Part shown: positions 25,975-34,796 of the stretch, one piece after another
How positions within the stretch are numbered: position 1 is the stretch's first letter
How the letters are laid out: each line of letters starts with the position of its first letter
Notes under the pieces: model-generated
Seen by the model: the letters and a program-made list of their open reading frames with translations, nothing else
Told to the model about the DNA's origin: nothing
Database searches by the model: none
DNA from: Bacillota bacterium
Lineage (GTDB): Bacteria; Bacillota; Sulfobacillia; Sulfobacillales; Sulfobacillaceae
Reading direction: 5' to 3'
Assembly: GCA_026627065.1 (NCBI GenBank)
Contig: JAPNUO010000001.1
Coordinates: forward strand, 248,001-312,000
Length of the DNA: 64,000 bases
Made by a program: the position numbers and the translations under genes

Positions 25975-26245
25975 CGGCTCGCCACCTCGGTCCCAATGCC
26001 AATATGCGCTTGCCAAAGCCGGTTGGCGGTCTGCAGGTTGCTCATCGTGGCCAGAAAGCCTTCAGACATCCGAGCCTCGCTGTATCTTTCGTGGCCATCC
26101 AAACTATCAGGGGGTATCATTGGCGAGTCGCTCCGCTGGCCGGATTAAGTAGCCGTCGGGATGTCGCACCCAAAATTGCTTCATGCGCCACGGCAGCCTC
26201 ATGGCGGCTCCGCCGGCCTTGACCGCTCGCTCCCACCCGGCGCAT
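25975..26245 (-). pseudogene. Gene fragments, including a VOC/glyoxalase-like C-terminus
   Basis: On the minus strand, one frame ending at a stop at 26107-26109 reads LPWRMKQFWVRHPDGYLIRP. This is typical of the last strand of VOC (glyoxalase/dioxygenase-fold) proteins with its metal-ligand region, but nothing complete lies upstream. A second open stretch (about 25975-26100) ends LWQAHIGIGTEVASR and is not recognised. Both look like leftovers. Confidence 0.4.
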
Positions 26246-26319
26246 CATCGCATCAAGCCCCCGCCCCACCCTGGGCACCGAACGTGAGACGATCCTGCCG
26301 ATTTTGCGCCAAATAAAGT

Positions 26320-26709
26320 GAGACTCGACAGCAATATGATGCAAATGCCCCGCGTTGGGTAAAGCAACTGGTGCTCAATGCCTTGGATCTGTTGTTACCT
26401 GAGCCCATCATTCGGCATCGCGGACCGTCAACGTTACGGGTAACAGTCAATGCCCAACCGCATGAGGCACGGTGGGTAGTACATTTGCTCCATTATATTC
26501 CCGAACGTCGGGCACAAGCATTTGACATCATCGAAGACGTTATCCCGTTACACGACCTTGCCTTAAGCGTAAAAGCGGAACATCCTGTGCAGGCTGTGCG
26601 CCTGGTTCCCGAGGGCGTGCCCCTTGCCTTTTCTTATTCGGCGGGACGCATTGAATTTACTGTGCCCCGTGTATCCGGACACCAGCTGGTGGAAATTGCG
26701 TGGCAATGA
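26320..26709 (+). pseudogene. C-terminal fragment of a glycoside hydrolase
   Basis: The open frame contains VKQLVLNALDLLLPEP, WVVHLLHYIPERRAQAFDII and a final beta-rich segment. This resembles the trimerisation and C-terminal domains of GH42-like or fucosidase-like enzymes. The catalytic barrel is absent and no start signal is present, so this is a 5'-truncated relic. It is the first trace of the sugar-catabolism region that follows. Confidence 0.5.
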
Positions 26710-26780
26710 GTCGAGACACATCGGGATGAGAAGTCTTCCGGCGATGCCGGCAGCGAAAAATGCAAAGAAGGTGCAGCTCT

Positions 26781-27800
26781 GTGGCCAAAAGTCTCGTATT
26801 ACGCCAACCTCACATGCTGAGATTAGAAGACCGAGAACAGCCTCCGATTCCTCCGGGACATCTCGGCATCACCGTTCGACGCGTCGGGGTCTGCGGCACC
26901 GACTATCACGCCATCCAAGGCACGCAGCCCTACTTTACGTATCCCCGGATTTTAGGGCACGAGATAGCCGGTGTTATCGCGGACAAAGACCAGGCCGCCT
27001 CTCCGACATGGCGGGTCGGACAACCGGTGATTGTCCGACCCTATTTGGAGTGCGGCACGTGCATCGCCTGCCGCGCAGGGAAACCCAATTGTTGCGTGCA
27101 GCTTCGCGTCCTGGGGGTGCATAGCGATGGCGGCTTGACAGAGTATCTAGTGGTTCCTGAAGACCACGTCATCGATGCGGAAGGTTTGACGTGGGACCAA
27201 GCGGTGGCGGTCGAATTTCTCAGTATCGGCTATCACGCCGTCCGCCGCGCCCAGGTCTCGGCCGGTGAATGGGTAGTCGTCGTCGGTGCGGGTCCCATTG
27301 GCCTTGCCGTCTTAGCCTGGTGTCGTCTTGCGGGAGCCCGCACACTCGCCGTGGATTCCGATCCCGACCGGCGTCACCTCGCGCATACCTGGGCAGGAGC
27401 TGAAACTCTTGCTAGCGGCGACCCCGAAACATTGCGTGGCCAGATTGCCATGATGACGGGAGGAGATTTGACGCCCCTTGTGTTTGATGCGACAGGCCAT
27501 CCTTCAGTCATGCGTGAGACGCCGTACCTGGTGGCTCACGGTGGCCGGCTGGTGTACGTCGGGTTGGCGCAAACCGACCTAGTGATCTCGGATCCTTGGT
27601 TTCATGAACATGAAATGACCATCCTCAGTAGCCGGAATGCATTGGCAGAGGATTTTTTGGCCGTACGAGATGCCCTATTGCACGGTAGGCTGTCAGTAGA
27701 ACCACTCATCAACGACCATGTGACGTTGAATGAAGCCCCGCGGGTGCTTCAGTCCCCACTCGATCCCAAAATTATTAAGCGCGTTATTGAGCTGTCCTGA
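26781..27800 (+). CDS. Zinc-dependent medium-chain dehydrogenase
   Basis: The protein is 339 residues. The catalytic zinc region is VGVCGTDYH with GHEIAGV, the structural zinc has four cysteines in ECGTCIACRAGKPNCC, and the NAD-binding loop is VVGAGPIGLAVL. The GTG at 26781 follows AAGAAGGTG. Sugar-acid or polyol dehydrogenases such as L-galactonate/L-fuconate-type enzymes have this form. Genes for a rhamnose-mutarotase-like protein and a fuconolactonase-like hydrolase follow, so oxidation of an L-sugar or its acid is likely. The exact substrate is not determinable. Confidence 0.8.
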   Translation: MAKSLVLRQPHMLRLEDREQPPIPPGHLGITVRRVGVCGTDYHAIQGTQPYFTYPRILGHEIAGVIADKDQAASPTWRVGQPVIVRPYLECGTCIACRAGKPNCCVQLRVLGVHSDGGLTEYLVVPEDHVIDAEGLTWDQAVAVEFLSIGYHAVRRAQVSAGEWVVVVGAGPIGLAVLAWCRLAGARTLAVDSDPDRRHLAHTWAGAETLASGDPETLRGQIAMMTGGDLTPLVFDATGHPSVMRETPYLVAHGGRLVYVGLAQTDLVISDPWFHEHEMTILSSRNALAEDFLAVRDALLHGRLSVEPLINDHVTLNEAPRVLQSPLDPKIIKRVIELS

Positions 27801-27870
27801 CGGGCCGCGGGAGGTTCGCGGCCAGTCCCTGGCTGTTTTCCGTGAATCCATAGTCAAGCAAAGGAGTGTC

Positions 27871-28200
27871 ATGATGGTACAGCGGTATGGCGGCCTCATT
27901 GGAATCAAAGCAGAAAAATTGGACGAATATCTGTCGTTACATCGCCAGGTGTGGCCAGCCGTTCAAGAGCGTATGCGGGCTTCCCATATTCGAAATTACA
28001 CCATCTTTTGGGGGTTCGGATATCTCTTTAACTATTACGAATACATCGGACAGCACCATGAAGAGGACATGAGTCACATCGCAGAAGATCCCGTGACACA
28101 ACAATAGTGGAGGCTGACGGAAGTCTGCCAAACCCCCTTGCCGGAACGCGCTCCCAACGAGTGGTGGGCACGACTCCAAGAGGCCTATCATCAAGACTAA
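27871..28200 (+). pseudogene. rhaM: L-rhamnose mutarotase, interrupted by an amber codon
   Basis: The frame starts at ATG 27871 behind AAAGGAG and matches the L-rhamnose mutarotase family: LDEYLSLHRQVWPAVQERM, then NYTIFWGFGYLFNYYEYIG and DPVTQQ. A TAG follows at 28105-28107, where the family continues. The same frame then reads WRLTEVCQTPLPERA and NEWWARLQEAYHQD before a TAA at 28198. Thirty codons of normal family sequence lie beyond one nonsense codon. The truncated 78-residue product would lack the last strand. The enzyme interconverts anomers of L-rhamnose or similar sugars. Confidence 0.8.
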
Positions 28201-28272
28201 GCATGAAGCCGAGACCCAGACGCGCGGCGACTTTGCCGGCGCAGGTACACCTTAGAAGGGAGACAATTTCGG

Positions 28273-29121
28273 ATGAAGGTGGATGCCCATCAACATTTTT
28301 GGGATGTCACGCGGTTTCACTATGCCTGGTTAGACCGAGAAGAAAATGCACGCATCCGTCGTACCTTTCTTCCCGATGACCTGTCTCCCCTTTTAAGCGA
28401 GGTAGGAATGGACGTGACGGTGGTCGTCCAGGCGCAAAATTCCGCCGATGAAACATTGGCGTTGTTAGCGTGGGCCGAACAGTACGACTGGATTGCCGGT
28501 ATTGTCGGATGGGTCCCTTTAGACCAACCAGAGGAAGCCGCACGACAATTAGAAGCCTATCACCGGCATCCAAAGTTTCGCGGCGTCCGGCATTTAATTC
28601 ATGAAGAGCGGGATCCCAACTGGCTGGTGCGAGACACCGTTCTGGAGGGACTGGGCATCGTGGCGTCATATCACCTCCCTTTTGATGTCGTGGCCGTGTT
28701 TCCCCGGCATCTCCCCCTTCTTCCCCGAGTGATCGAGCGCATTCCAGAGTTAACGTTGGTCATTGACCATCTTGCCAAGCCCCCGATTCGGACAGGCCAT
28801 TTGCAGCCGTGGCAAGAGGCCATGAGGGCTGTGGCTGACTCACCGCGTGTCTTTGCTAAAATCTCCGGACTGAATACAGCAGCCCCATGGGAATCCTGGA
28901 GGGTGGAGGACCTTCAGGCGCCCGTTGATTTCGCCATGACCTTATTTGGACCGGATCGCGTGATGTTTGGCAGTGATTGGCCTGTGGCCACCCTGGCAGG
29001 CACCTATCGCCAGTATTGGGACGCCATGCAACAACTGATCACACCCTATGGGCCCTATGCGGTGCAACAGGTATTCGGAGAAACAGCAGCGCGTGTCTAT
29101 CAGCTGAAGCCCAAAGGATAA
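28273..29121 (+). CDS. Amidohydrolase-2 family, L-fuconolactonase-like
   Basis: The protein is 282 residues with a TIM-barrel metal-dependent hydrolase fold. It begins MKVDAHQHFWDVTRFHYAWL, holding the first metal-binding His pair and the HFWD text usual in fuconolactonases. Further features are GVRHLIHEERDPNW, LVIDHLAKP and FGSDWPVATLAGTY, the last with the conserved Asp. GAAGGGAG precedes the ATG. It would hydrolyse a sugar lactone such as L-fucono-1,5-lactone in an oxidative L-fucose or L-galactose route, next to a fitting dehydrogenase gene. Other lactones or dicarboxylic substrates are possible. Confidence 0.75.
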   Translation: MKVDAHQHFWDVTRFHYAWLDREENARIRRTFLPDDLSPLLSEVGMDVTVVVQAQNSADETLALLAWAEQYDWIAGIVGWVPLDQPEEAARQLEAYHRHPKFRGVRHLIHEERDPNWLVRDTVLEGLGIVASYHLPFDVVAVFPRHLPLLPRVIERIPELTLVIDHLAKPPIRTGHLQPWQEAMRAVADSPRVFAKISGLNTAAPWESWRVEDLQAPVDFAMTLFGPDRVMFGSDWPVATLAGTYRQYWDAMQQLITPYGPYAVQQVFGETAARVYQLKPKG

Positions 29122-29740
29122 CATTATTTAATCCTGGTCAAGAGAACCCAAACTCTGAAATGTGCTCAGGTGTTGCGCAGCAGGATAATGTCGCCGACTG
29201 CCAGAAAACAACGCATGTGTTCCTTAACGCCGGATGTTCTGTGGCGACGCTCGAGGACGCATGTGAGTTCATCCTTCTCCTTCCCTGACGCCAAGTGGGA
29301 GGCCAGTCGGTCTTGAATCCGTGAACCCGGGAACAAGCTAAGAGAGTCGCTCTTTTGACATCTTCCATGCAACAGGGGATTGAAGGGAAGCTATGCGGTT
29401 TCTCGAATTTTAAACGCCGTTGGCGCGAGGCAGAACAACCGGGTAAACGCTGTGGAACACGCTTGGGATCTTGGCACATAGCCTTGGCGCACCTCACCGC
29501 ATCACCCGACGATTTGGGCCCATGACACGAAACTTCCACTCCACTACTGTCGATTGCTAACAGCTGACCCAAGGCTTGTCACGGCCGAATCTCTCGGGTC
29601 GCGCCACACCGGCGAGGACGTTACGTGCTCGCCGGTGGGTAGAAATATTTTACCGTGACGGTCGGCCATCAGACATCCGCACGATTGAGGTGTCCCGCCC
29701 GGCTCTTTCTCGTCCCCTACCACTATCTTAGGCAAGGAGT
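29122..29740. other. No recognisable gene
   Basis: Short frames only. One minus-strand piece (QLLAIDSSGVEVS near 29550) faintly recalls a transposase DDE segment, but it cannot be extended. Confidence 0.4.
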
Positions 29741-30470
29741 TTAAGAGTCGTCCTGCGATTGTCCATAATATGCCGCCAATCCGTGCTTGCGATGAAAATG
29801 GCGCGCCGCCAAGGCCGGGTTACGAGTGCTCGCCGCATTCAGATGTAGGGTGTGATAGGCGAGGTGGACCACCCGTTCGAGAATGAGCGCATGCTCGACC
29901 GCCTGAGCGGGGGAGCGCCCCCAGGCAAAAGGGGCCATGCCCTTTCACCAAGACGGCCGGCGTGGCAAGGGGATCGCGATCCCGAAACGTCTCCACAATA
30001 CTCTGGCCGGTGTGCTCTTCAAAGGCGGTGACGGTTTCGTGGGGCGTCAGGTCCCGCGTACACGGGATCGCGCCGTCAGCAAAATCCGGTGCGTAGTGCC
30101 CAGCCTGGGAATCGCCTGTCCCGCCCGCGCCCACACGGTGGCCCACGGGGAATGCGTGTGCACGATCCCCCCACCGTTGGAAACGCCTGATACAAGAGCG
30201 ATGGGTGGGCGTATCCGACGATGGACGGCGCGCCCCCTCCACGACGACCCCGTCGGCGAGCTGCACCACCACGAGATCGTCCAGCGTCAGGGCCTCGTAC
30301 GGCACCCCACTGGGTTTGATCACCAGGAATGCCCGCTGCGGGACAATCAATCCCGCTGACATTCCCCCACGTTAACGTCACAGGCCCAGCCGGGGCAGCG
30401 CCCGGTTCGCTTCCAGCACCGCCGCTTTTAATGCGTCAGCAATGTTCCATGATTCTGTGCAGGTCAGCAT
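29741..30470 (-). pseudogene. araD: L-ribulose-5-phosphate 4-epimerase/aldolase (AraD), frameshifted
   Basis: Parts of a class II aldolase/epimerase are spread over several frames in correct order: [79 protein letters not shown], and GPFAWGRSPAQAVEHALIL with AARHFHRKHGLAAYYGQ. At least three frame changes separate them (near 30375, 30215 and 29930). An intact gene would have linked L-arabinose to the pentose phosphate pathway, in keeping with the arabinofuranosidase gene nearby. Confidence 0.8.
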
Positions 30471-30785
30471 TCCCGGATCCGAGTCTCCAGCCCCGCCGGC
30501 TCCTGGGGGCAGACGCCAGGTGGCACTCCCGCACAGAATCGGTGAGCCTGGCTCACCTAGGCCATCCCCTGGAAAAAACCGAGACGTTGCACCCCGCGAC
30601 ATCGCACCCGCACCTCGGCGCTGGATTCCCATCATACCCACAGCAGCGCACAAACACTATCGCGCCATAACACAGACGGGTGTCGAGGTCATTGAACTCT
30701 TGGGTGATGTTTCCAGTTGAATTGAATAGTTAAGTTATTTATGATGCCGATGACCATGACTTTCAGGAAGAGGAGGGATTTCGGG

Positions 30786-31769
30786 GTGTTTCGACAGTTA
30801 AAAGCAACAATGTACGCCGGCGCGATGTTTGCCGTTCTTTCCCCTGTTCTGTTCTTAAGTACGTCGTCATTTGCTGTATCGCGGTCATCAGTTTTTCAGA
30901 AGACGAGCGTGAAGATTCAAACCGCAACATCCTCTCGTTGGCGTTATGAAAACTTTCTCGATCTCGGAGCAGCCGGATCGTTTGCGCTGAAAGTGCCGAC
31001 GACTTTTACACCGGCAGCTCCACCGCCCAATCACGACGGACGCCTTTGGCGAGATAAGGCGATAACTCTTAGCACGAGCGTCGAGGTGGATCTTATCAGC
31101 CCTGGTTATGCCCTTGCCGACTATTTTAACGGGCGTTTTCCGGGACTACACCTCACATATCAGGCACAAGGCTCCGACTGGCGCGTCATTTCAGGAGTCG
31201 TCGGCCGAACTATTGTCTACGCCAAGGTGTATGTGACCCATGAACGAGCGTACCAACTCACCCTGCAATATGCCACGGCGCAAAAGACAGCGCTCAACGC
31301 CGTGGTCACCGTGATCGCGAACTCGTTTCACCCCCTGGTCTCGTCGGCTCCATACATTCCTTCTCACTGGACCTACACCACCTACGTCAACTACGGCCCC
31401 ACGAGTGCATTTGCGCTCGCCGTGCCGCAAGCTTTTGCGGAAGAGCCGCCGCCCCTCGATCACGATGGCCGTGCTTGGGTCGACGGATCGGCCTCCATTA
31501 ATGCGGTAAGCGATGTCAATGTCCTGGACGCAACGTTGTCTTCCTATGTTAAAGGATTTGGCGTCCATCTCAGCACGGAGACTCAGGGATCCGACTGGGT
31601 TGCCGTGTCGTGGACCACACACGACACCCTCAACTACAACAAGGCGATCATCACCTGCGGCAATGTTTACTCCTTAACCATCCAGTATCCCCGAGCAGAT
31701 CAACAGAATTTTAATGCGATCGTCGCTCACGTAGAAAATTCATTCCGTCCGGTAGCATGTAGCGGATAG
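30786..31769 (+). CDS. Secreted protein with two tandem domains, unknown function
   Basis: The 327-residue protein starts MFRQLK followed by a hydrophobic signal segment (AGAMFAVLSPVLFLSTSSFA). The GTG at 30786 has AGGAGGG ten bases upstream. The mature part is two copies of one module of about 130 residues. Each holds FAL-VP--F--PPP--HDGR-W, then a QGSDW-V-SG-type segment and a last LT-QYP-A---NA-V--I-NSF motif. Both resemble a domain seen in uncharacterised secreted proteins. A perfect hairpin terminator follows. Extracellular or surface location is inferred. Confidence 0.7.
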   Translation: MFRQLKATMYAGAMFAVLSPVLFLSTSSFAVSRSSVFQKTSVKIQTATSSRWRYENFLDLGAAGSFALKVPTTFTPAAPPPNHDGRLWRDKAITLSTSVEVDLISPGYALADYFNGRFPGLHLTYQAQGSDWRVISGVVGRTIVYAKVYVTHERAYQLTLQYATAQKTALNAVVTVIANSFHPLVSSAPYIPSHWTYTTYVNYGPTSAFALAVPQAFAEEPPPLDHDGRAWVDGSASINAVSDVNVLDATLSSYVKGFGVHLSTETQGSDWVAVSWTTHDTLNYNKAIITCGNVYSLTIQYPRADQQNFNAIVAHVENSFRPVACSG

Positions 31770-31828
31770 GATGCCTTCAAAGAACGTGTCGTTCGCTCCA
31801 AGCATTGTTTTTAGAACAGGCAAGCAAT

Positions 31829-31870
31829 ATGAAAGAGCCTCTCTCGCAAGCGCGAAGGAAGCTCTTTCAT
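31829..31870. terminator. Hairpin after the secreted protein
   Basis: ATGAAAGAGC and GCTCTTTCAT form a perfect ten-base outer stem with A/T-rich ends. It could end transcription from either side. Confidence 0.6.
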
Positions 31871-32392
31871 AACCAAAGATCGTTATGCCTGCGACGCGTC
31901 AAGCGCATTGATAAACGGAATCATATCCCGTTAATCCGGCTGGGAAGATGAGCTCGATGAGGAGAGATCCATGGGGATTACTGCCTTTAATAGAATGCGG
32001 ATGAAGCCCAAACGCTGCATTTTCCACCAATGCCCCATGGAGATGCCGCATTGTAAGTGCCGCTCGAAAGCCCGCTATACTCGCTCGACACAGCCCAATG
32101 GCATAGCTCTTGTCCTCCGTCAGTTAATGTCGTGATGGCATAAGCCTCCGCGATTTCTAGGTAGATTGTGTATCAGGCTTGATCTTGACCACCGATTCCG
32201 AAAAGTGCTAGCCGGCGATTCCACAACGTCCTATCCATCGATTCCTGATAATGACTGGCCGGGCATTCCGATAAGTACTGGCCGCGTCCGACTCGTCTCA
32301 AGAGGATCTCCTGTCGAAAGGGCGAAGCCCCTCGAAGGCGGGCTCGACCCCTTCCGACAAGGGAGGTTACTGTAATGAAAGGAGGGATTCCC
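31871..32392. other. Intergenic region with IS21 upstream remnant
   Basis: No gene is supported. Near 32240-32290, repeated text ATAATGACTGGCCG and ATAAGTACTGGCCG resembles the multiple terminal repeats of IS21-type elements, consistent with the istA fragment that follows. Confidence 0.4.
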
Positions 32393-32461
32393 ATGCGTCA
32401 AATCCGCGAAAGTTTGCGACTGCACTGCGAACTGGGACTGAGTCAACGGGCCATTGCCTAG
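32393..32461 (+). pseudogene. IS21 istA N-terminal fragment
   Basis: Only MRQIRESLRLHCELGLSQRA plus IA can be read before TAG. This matches the helix-turn-helix start of IS21 transposase IstA. AGGAGGG precedes the ATG. The rest of the element is missing. Confidence 0.5.
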
Positions 32462-32474
32462 GCAACGGTCAAGG

Positions 32475-34001
32475 TTATCGCGAATCGTCGGTGGTAGTTT
32501 TAAGGCGAATGACATTCCACGAATGCGGCGGCCACCGGAGGGTCAACGCGTCTCGAATAACCGAATTGATAGACGTGGCATATGGTCGCACCCGGTTCGG
32601 ATCAGCCGCGCTATTCGTAGCCATGAGGTCGTCGTGGTATAAGATGACGTGCTCACCTCCTCGGTAGCACTGGTCGTTCTCAAGCTTGATTTCCACCGTC
32701 AATGTTTCGGTGAGATGGCGATTGACTCCGAAAATTACCAGTTCCCCTGCCGACTCGTTGTCAACGCATATCGCGTCTAAAGTCGGCACATCCCCATATT
32801 GTCGGGTCGAATACAACGGTGCACGAATTAGCGTTTGCAATACACGACCACGACCCCACTTCGATGCATGCAAAAACGGATAAAAAATCGTTTGTCGCCA
32901 GGCCGGTTGCCCAGGGTCAGCCTTAATGGGAGCGATGACATTCACCAGCTGTGCCAGACTGGCCATTTTAACCCGATCGGCATGGCGTAAGAGGGTGATG
33001 AGAAGAGTTCCGACCACCAGGGCGTCTTCTAACGTGTAAATATCTTCTAACAATGGTGGGCCGACCTGCCATGGTGCAACGGTTTGATCTTGCTGTTGAG
33101 AATGAAACCATACGTTCCATTCGTCAAAAGACAGGTACAGCGTCTTAGAAGCTCGCATCTTCGCCTTTACATAGTCGCACGCGGCAATCACCGCATTAAT
33201 GAATTGATCCATATCAACCGAAGAGGCAAGAAAATCCCGCGAATCTTGGTTGGCGTTGCCGTAGTAACTATGGAGCGAGATATAATCGACGACCTGATAC
33301 GTATGTTCGAGCACGACTCGTTCCCATTCCGGAAACGTTGGCATGCGGGAATGAGAACTCCCCGCAACCACCAGCTCAATGGACGGATCGAGTTGGCGCA
33401 TGGCATGGGCCGTTTCTGCCGCTAACCGTCCGTATTCGTCTGCGGTCTTATGCCCGAGCTGCCAGGGGCCATCCATTTCATTGCCCAAGCACCAGACCTT
33501 AATTTGATGGGGAGACGAATAACCATGGCGAATTCTTAAGTCACTCCAATAGGTGCCTCCGGGAAAGTTACAATACTCTAACAGTGAGCATGCCTCGTCA
33601 ATGCCTCGGGTTCCCAAATTGACCACCATCATGACCTCGGATTGAACCATCCGAGCCCATTCCACAAACTCGTTGAGACCGAAGAGGTTCGGCTCGACGG
33701 CTCGCCATGCCAGGTCAAGCCGTACCTTGCGCTGATTTTGCGGCCCAATCCCGTCCTCCCAACGATATCCGCTGACAAAATTGCCTCCTGGATAGCGGAT
33801 GAGCGGAACAGAAAGTTCCCGTACCAAATCCATCACGTCGGTGCGATACCCATGGGAATCCGCCGTCGGATGATGGGGATCATAAATTCCCCCATATATG
33901 GCGCGCCCAACATGCTCCAGAAACGATCCGTATAATCGCGGATCAACCTCTCCAATGTCGAATTCCGTATTGACAATTATTTTGGCGTCGAGATCAGGCA
34001 C
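32475..34001 (-). CDS. abfA: Alpha-L-arabinofuranosidase, GH51
   Basis: The protein is about 508 residues, normal for GH51. It begins with EFDIGEVDPRLYGSFLEHVG. The barrel carries the acid/base Glu (about 175) in CLGNEMDGPWQ and the nucleophile Glu (about 294) in LSFDEWNVWF. A C-terminal beta-sandwich follows. It releases terminal arabinose from arabino-oligosaccharides. No signal peptide is seen, so it acts in the cytoplasm. The GTG at 34001 is preferred because GGAGGG lies eight bases upstream. A longer TTG start at 34019 is less likely. The araD gene that would use its product is a pseudogene here. Confidence 0.92.
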   Translation of the reverse strand: MPDLDAKIIVNTEFDIGEVDPRLYGSFLEHVGRAIYGGIYDPHHPTADSHGYRTDVMDLVRELSVPLIRYPGGNFVSGYRWEDGIGPQNQRKVRLDLAWRAVEPNLFGLNEFVEWARMVQSEVMMVVNLGTRGIDEACSLLEYCNFPGGTYWSDLRIRHGYSSPHQIKVWCLGNEMDGPWQLGHKTADEYGRLAAETAHAMRQLDPSIELVVAGSSHSRMPTFPEWERVVLEHTYQVVDYISLHSYYGNANQDSRDFLASSVDMDQFINAVIAACDYVKAKMRASKTLYLSFDEWNVWFHSQQQDQTVAPWQVGPPLLEDIYTLEDALVVGTLLITLLRHADRVKMASLAQLVNVIAPIKADPGQPAWRQTIFYPFLHASKWGRGRVLQTLIRAPLYSTRQYGDVPTLDAICVDNESAGELVIFGVNRHLTETLTVEIKLENDQCYRGGEHVILYHDDLMATNSAADPNRVRPYATSINSVIRDALTLRWPPHSWNVIRLKTTTDDSR

Positions 34002-34189
34002 AGACTTCACCCTCCGCAAGTTTCTTGAAATTTCCTATATTGCACAGAATATATCTGAGGTTATGTCACGAAGCAATACGGTGGTAATGATCTCACAACT
34101 AGTCTTTTGTGCTCGCCAATTATGCGGATGTAAGTACTCGCCTAATTTCGAGATACGTTGTACTAGAAAGGGTGACAGAAAGGAGTCCA

Positions 34190-34380
34190 TCCATACCAAG
34201 GAGCAGAGTCAAATATCGCGAACTCGCCAATCATTTGAGGCAACAAATTTGGATGGGATATTCCCCGACAATCAGTTGCCCACGGAAACGGCGCTTATTG
34301 AGCAATATGGTGTGAGTCGTCATACTGTAACGGAAGCCTTTAAGGAAGAAGCGAATGGCCCTGGTTTAAGGAGTCGTTAA
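34190..34380 (+). pseudogene. GntR-family regulator fragment
   Basis: Two frames together give a winged helix: VKYRELANHLRQQIW in one and GIFPDNQLPTETALIEQYGV with SRHTVTEAFK in the next, separated by a frameshift near 34250. The effector domain is absent. It is divergent to abfA, so it may be the relic of the arabinose regulator (AraR-like). Confidence 0.65.
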
Positions 34381-34620
34381 GCACTTGTTTTACAGCTGGC
34401 GGAAAAAGGTCTTTCAACGCTTGACCCACTTCAAAGACGAAACCATCGAGCTAGATTAACGCGCGGAGCCTTTCAGGAATTGCTTGAGCCGCATCCGTGA
34501 TCACAGCTCCCCCATAGCTATGACCTATTAACATCACATCGGTCAACTGTTCATACTGGATGTCTGAACAATATCCTGAATATGTGTCCATACTCTGATA
34601 GCCGAGGTAGCTAGATGGGC
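34381..34620 (-). pseudogene. Alpha/beta-hydrolase fragment
   Basis: Minus-strand frames read THIQDIVQT, then QYEQLTDVMLIGHSYGGAVI with the nucleophile elbow GHSYGG, and IPERLRALI-LDGFVFEVGQ, where a stop replaces one residue. The context is typical of small esterase-like hydrolases. The gene is truncated and frameshifted. Confidence 0.6.
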
Positions 34621-34757
34621 CCACCGGTCAAGGTAGGACGATAGCAATGATGACCACGAGCTCGCAAGGCTTCTGCTGCCCATGCCCATCCTCCTTCACA
34701 AGTTCCGTGACAAATTACCGAAGTGGCCATGGCCCATTCTCCTTGTTCCAGATAGTA

Positions 34758-34785
34758 CGGGGTCCGACCTGGCGACCGGACCCCG
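34758..34785. terminator. Hairpin after the beta-helix gene
   Basis: CGGGGTCCG and CGGACCCCG form a perfect nine-base stem, 11 bases beyond the stop of the minus-strand gene. There is no long T tract. Confidence 0.5.
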
Positions 34786-34796
34786 CAATTGTGGCG

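Noticed and set aside
1739..28107. Several genes broken by a single TAG (IS1634-like fragment, integrase, tnpC, rhaM) as a hint of amber recoding or suppression
   Set aside because: Normal genes such as rpmI and the benzoate-CoA ligase end in TAG, other breaks are TGA or frameshifts, and most affected genes are mobile-element relics.
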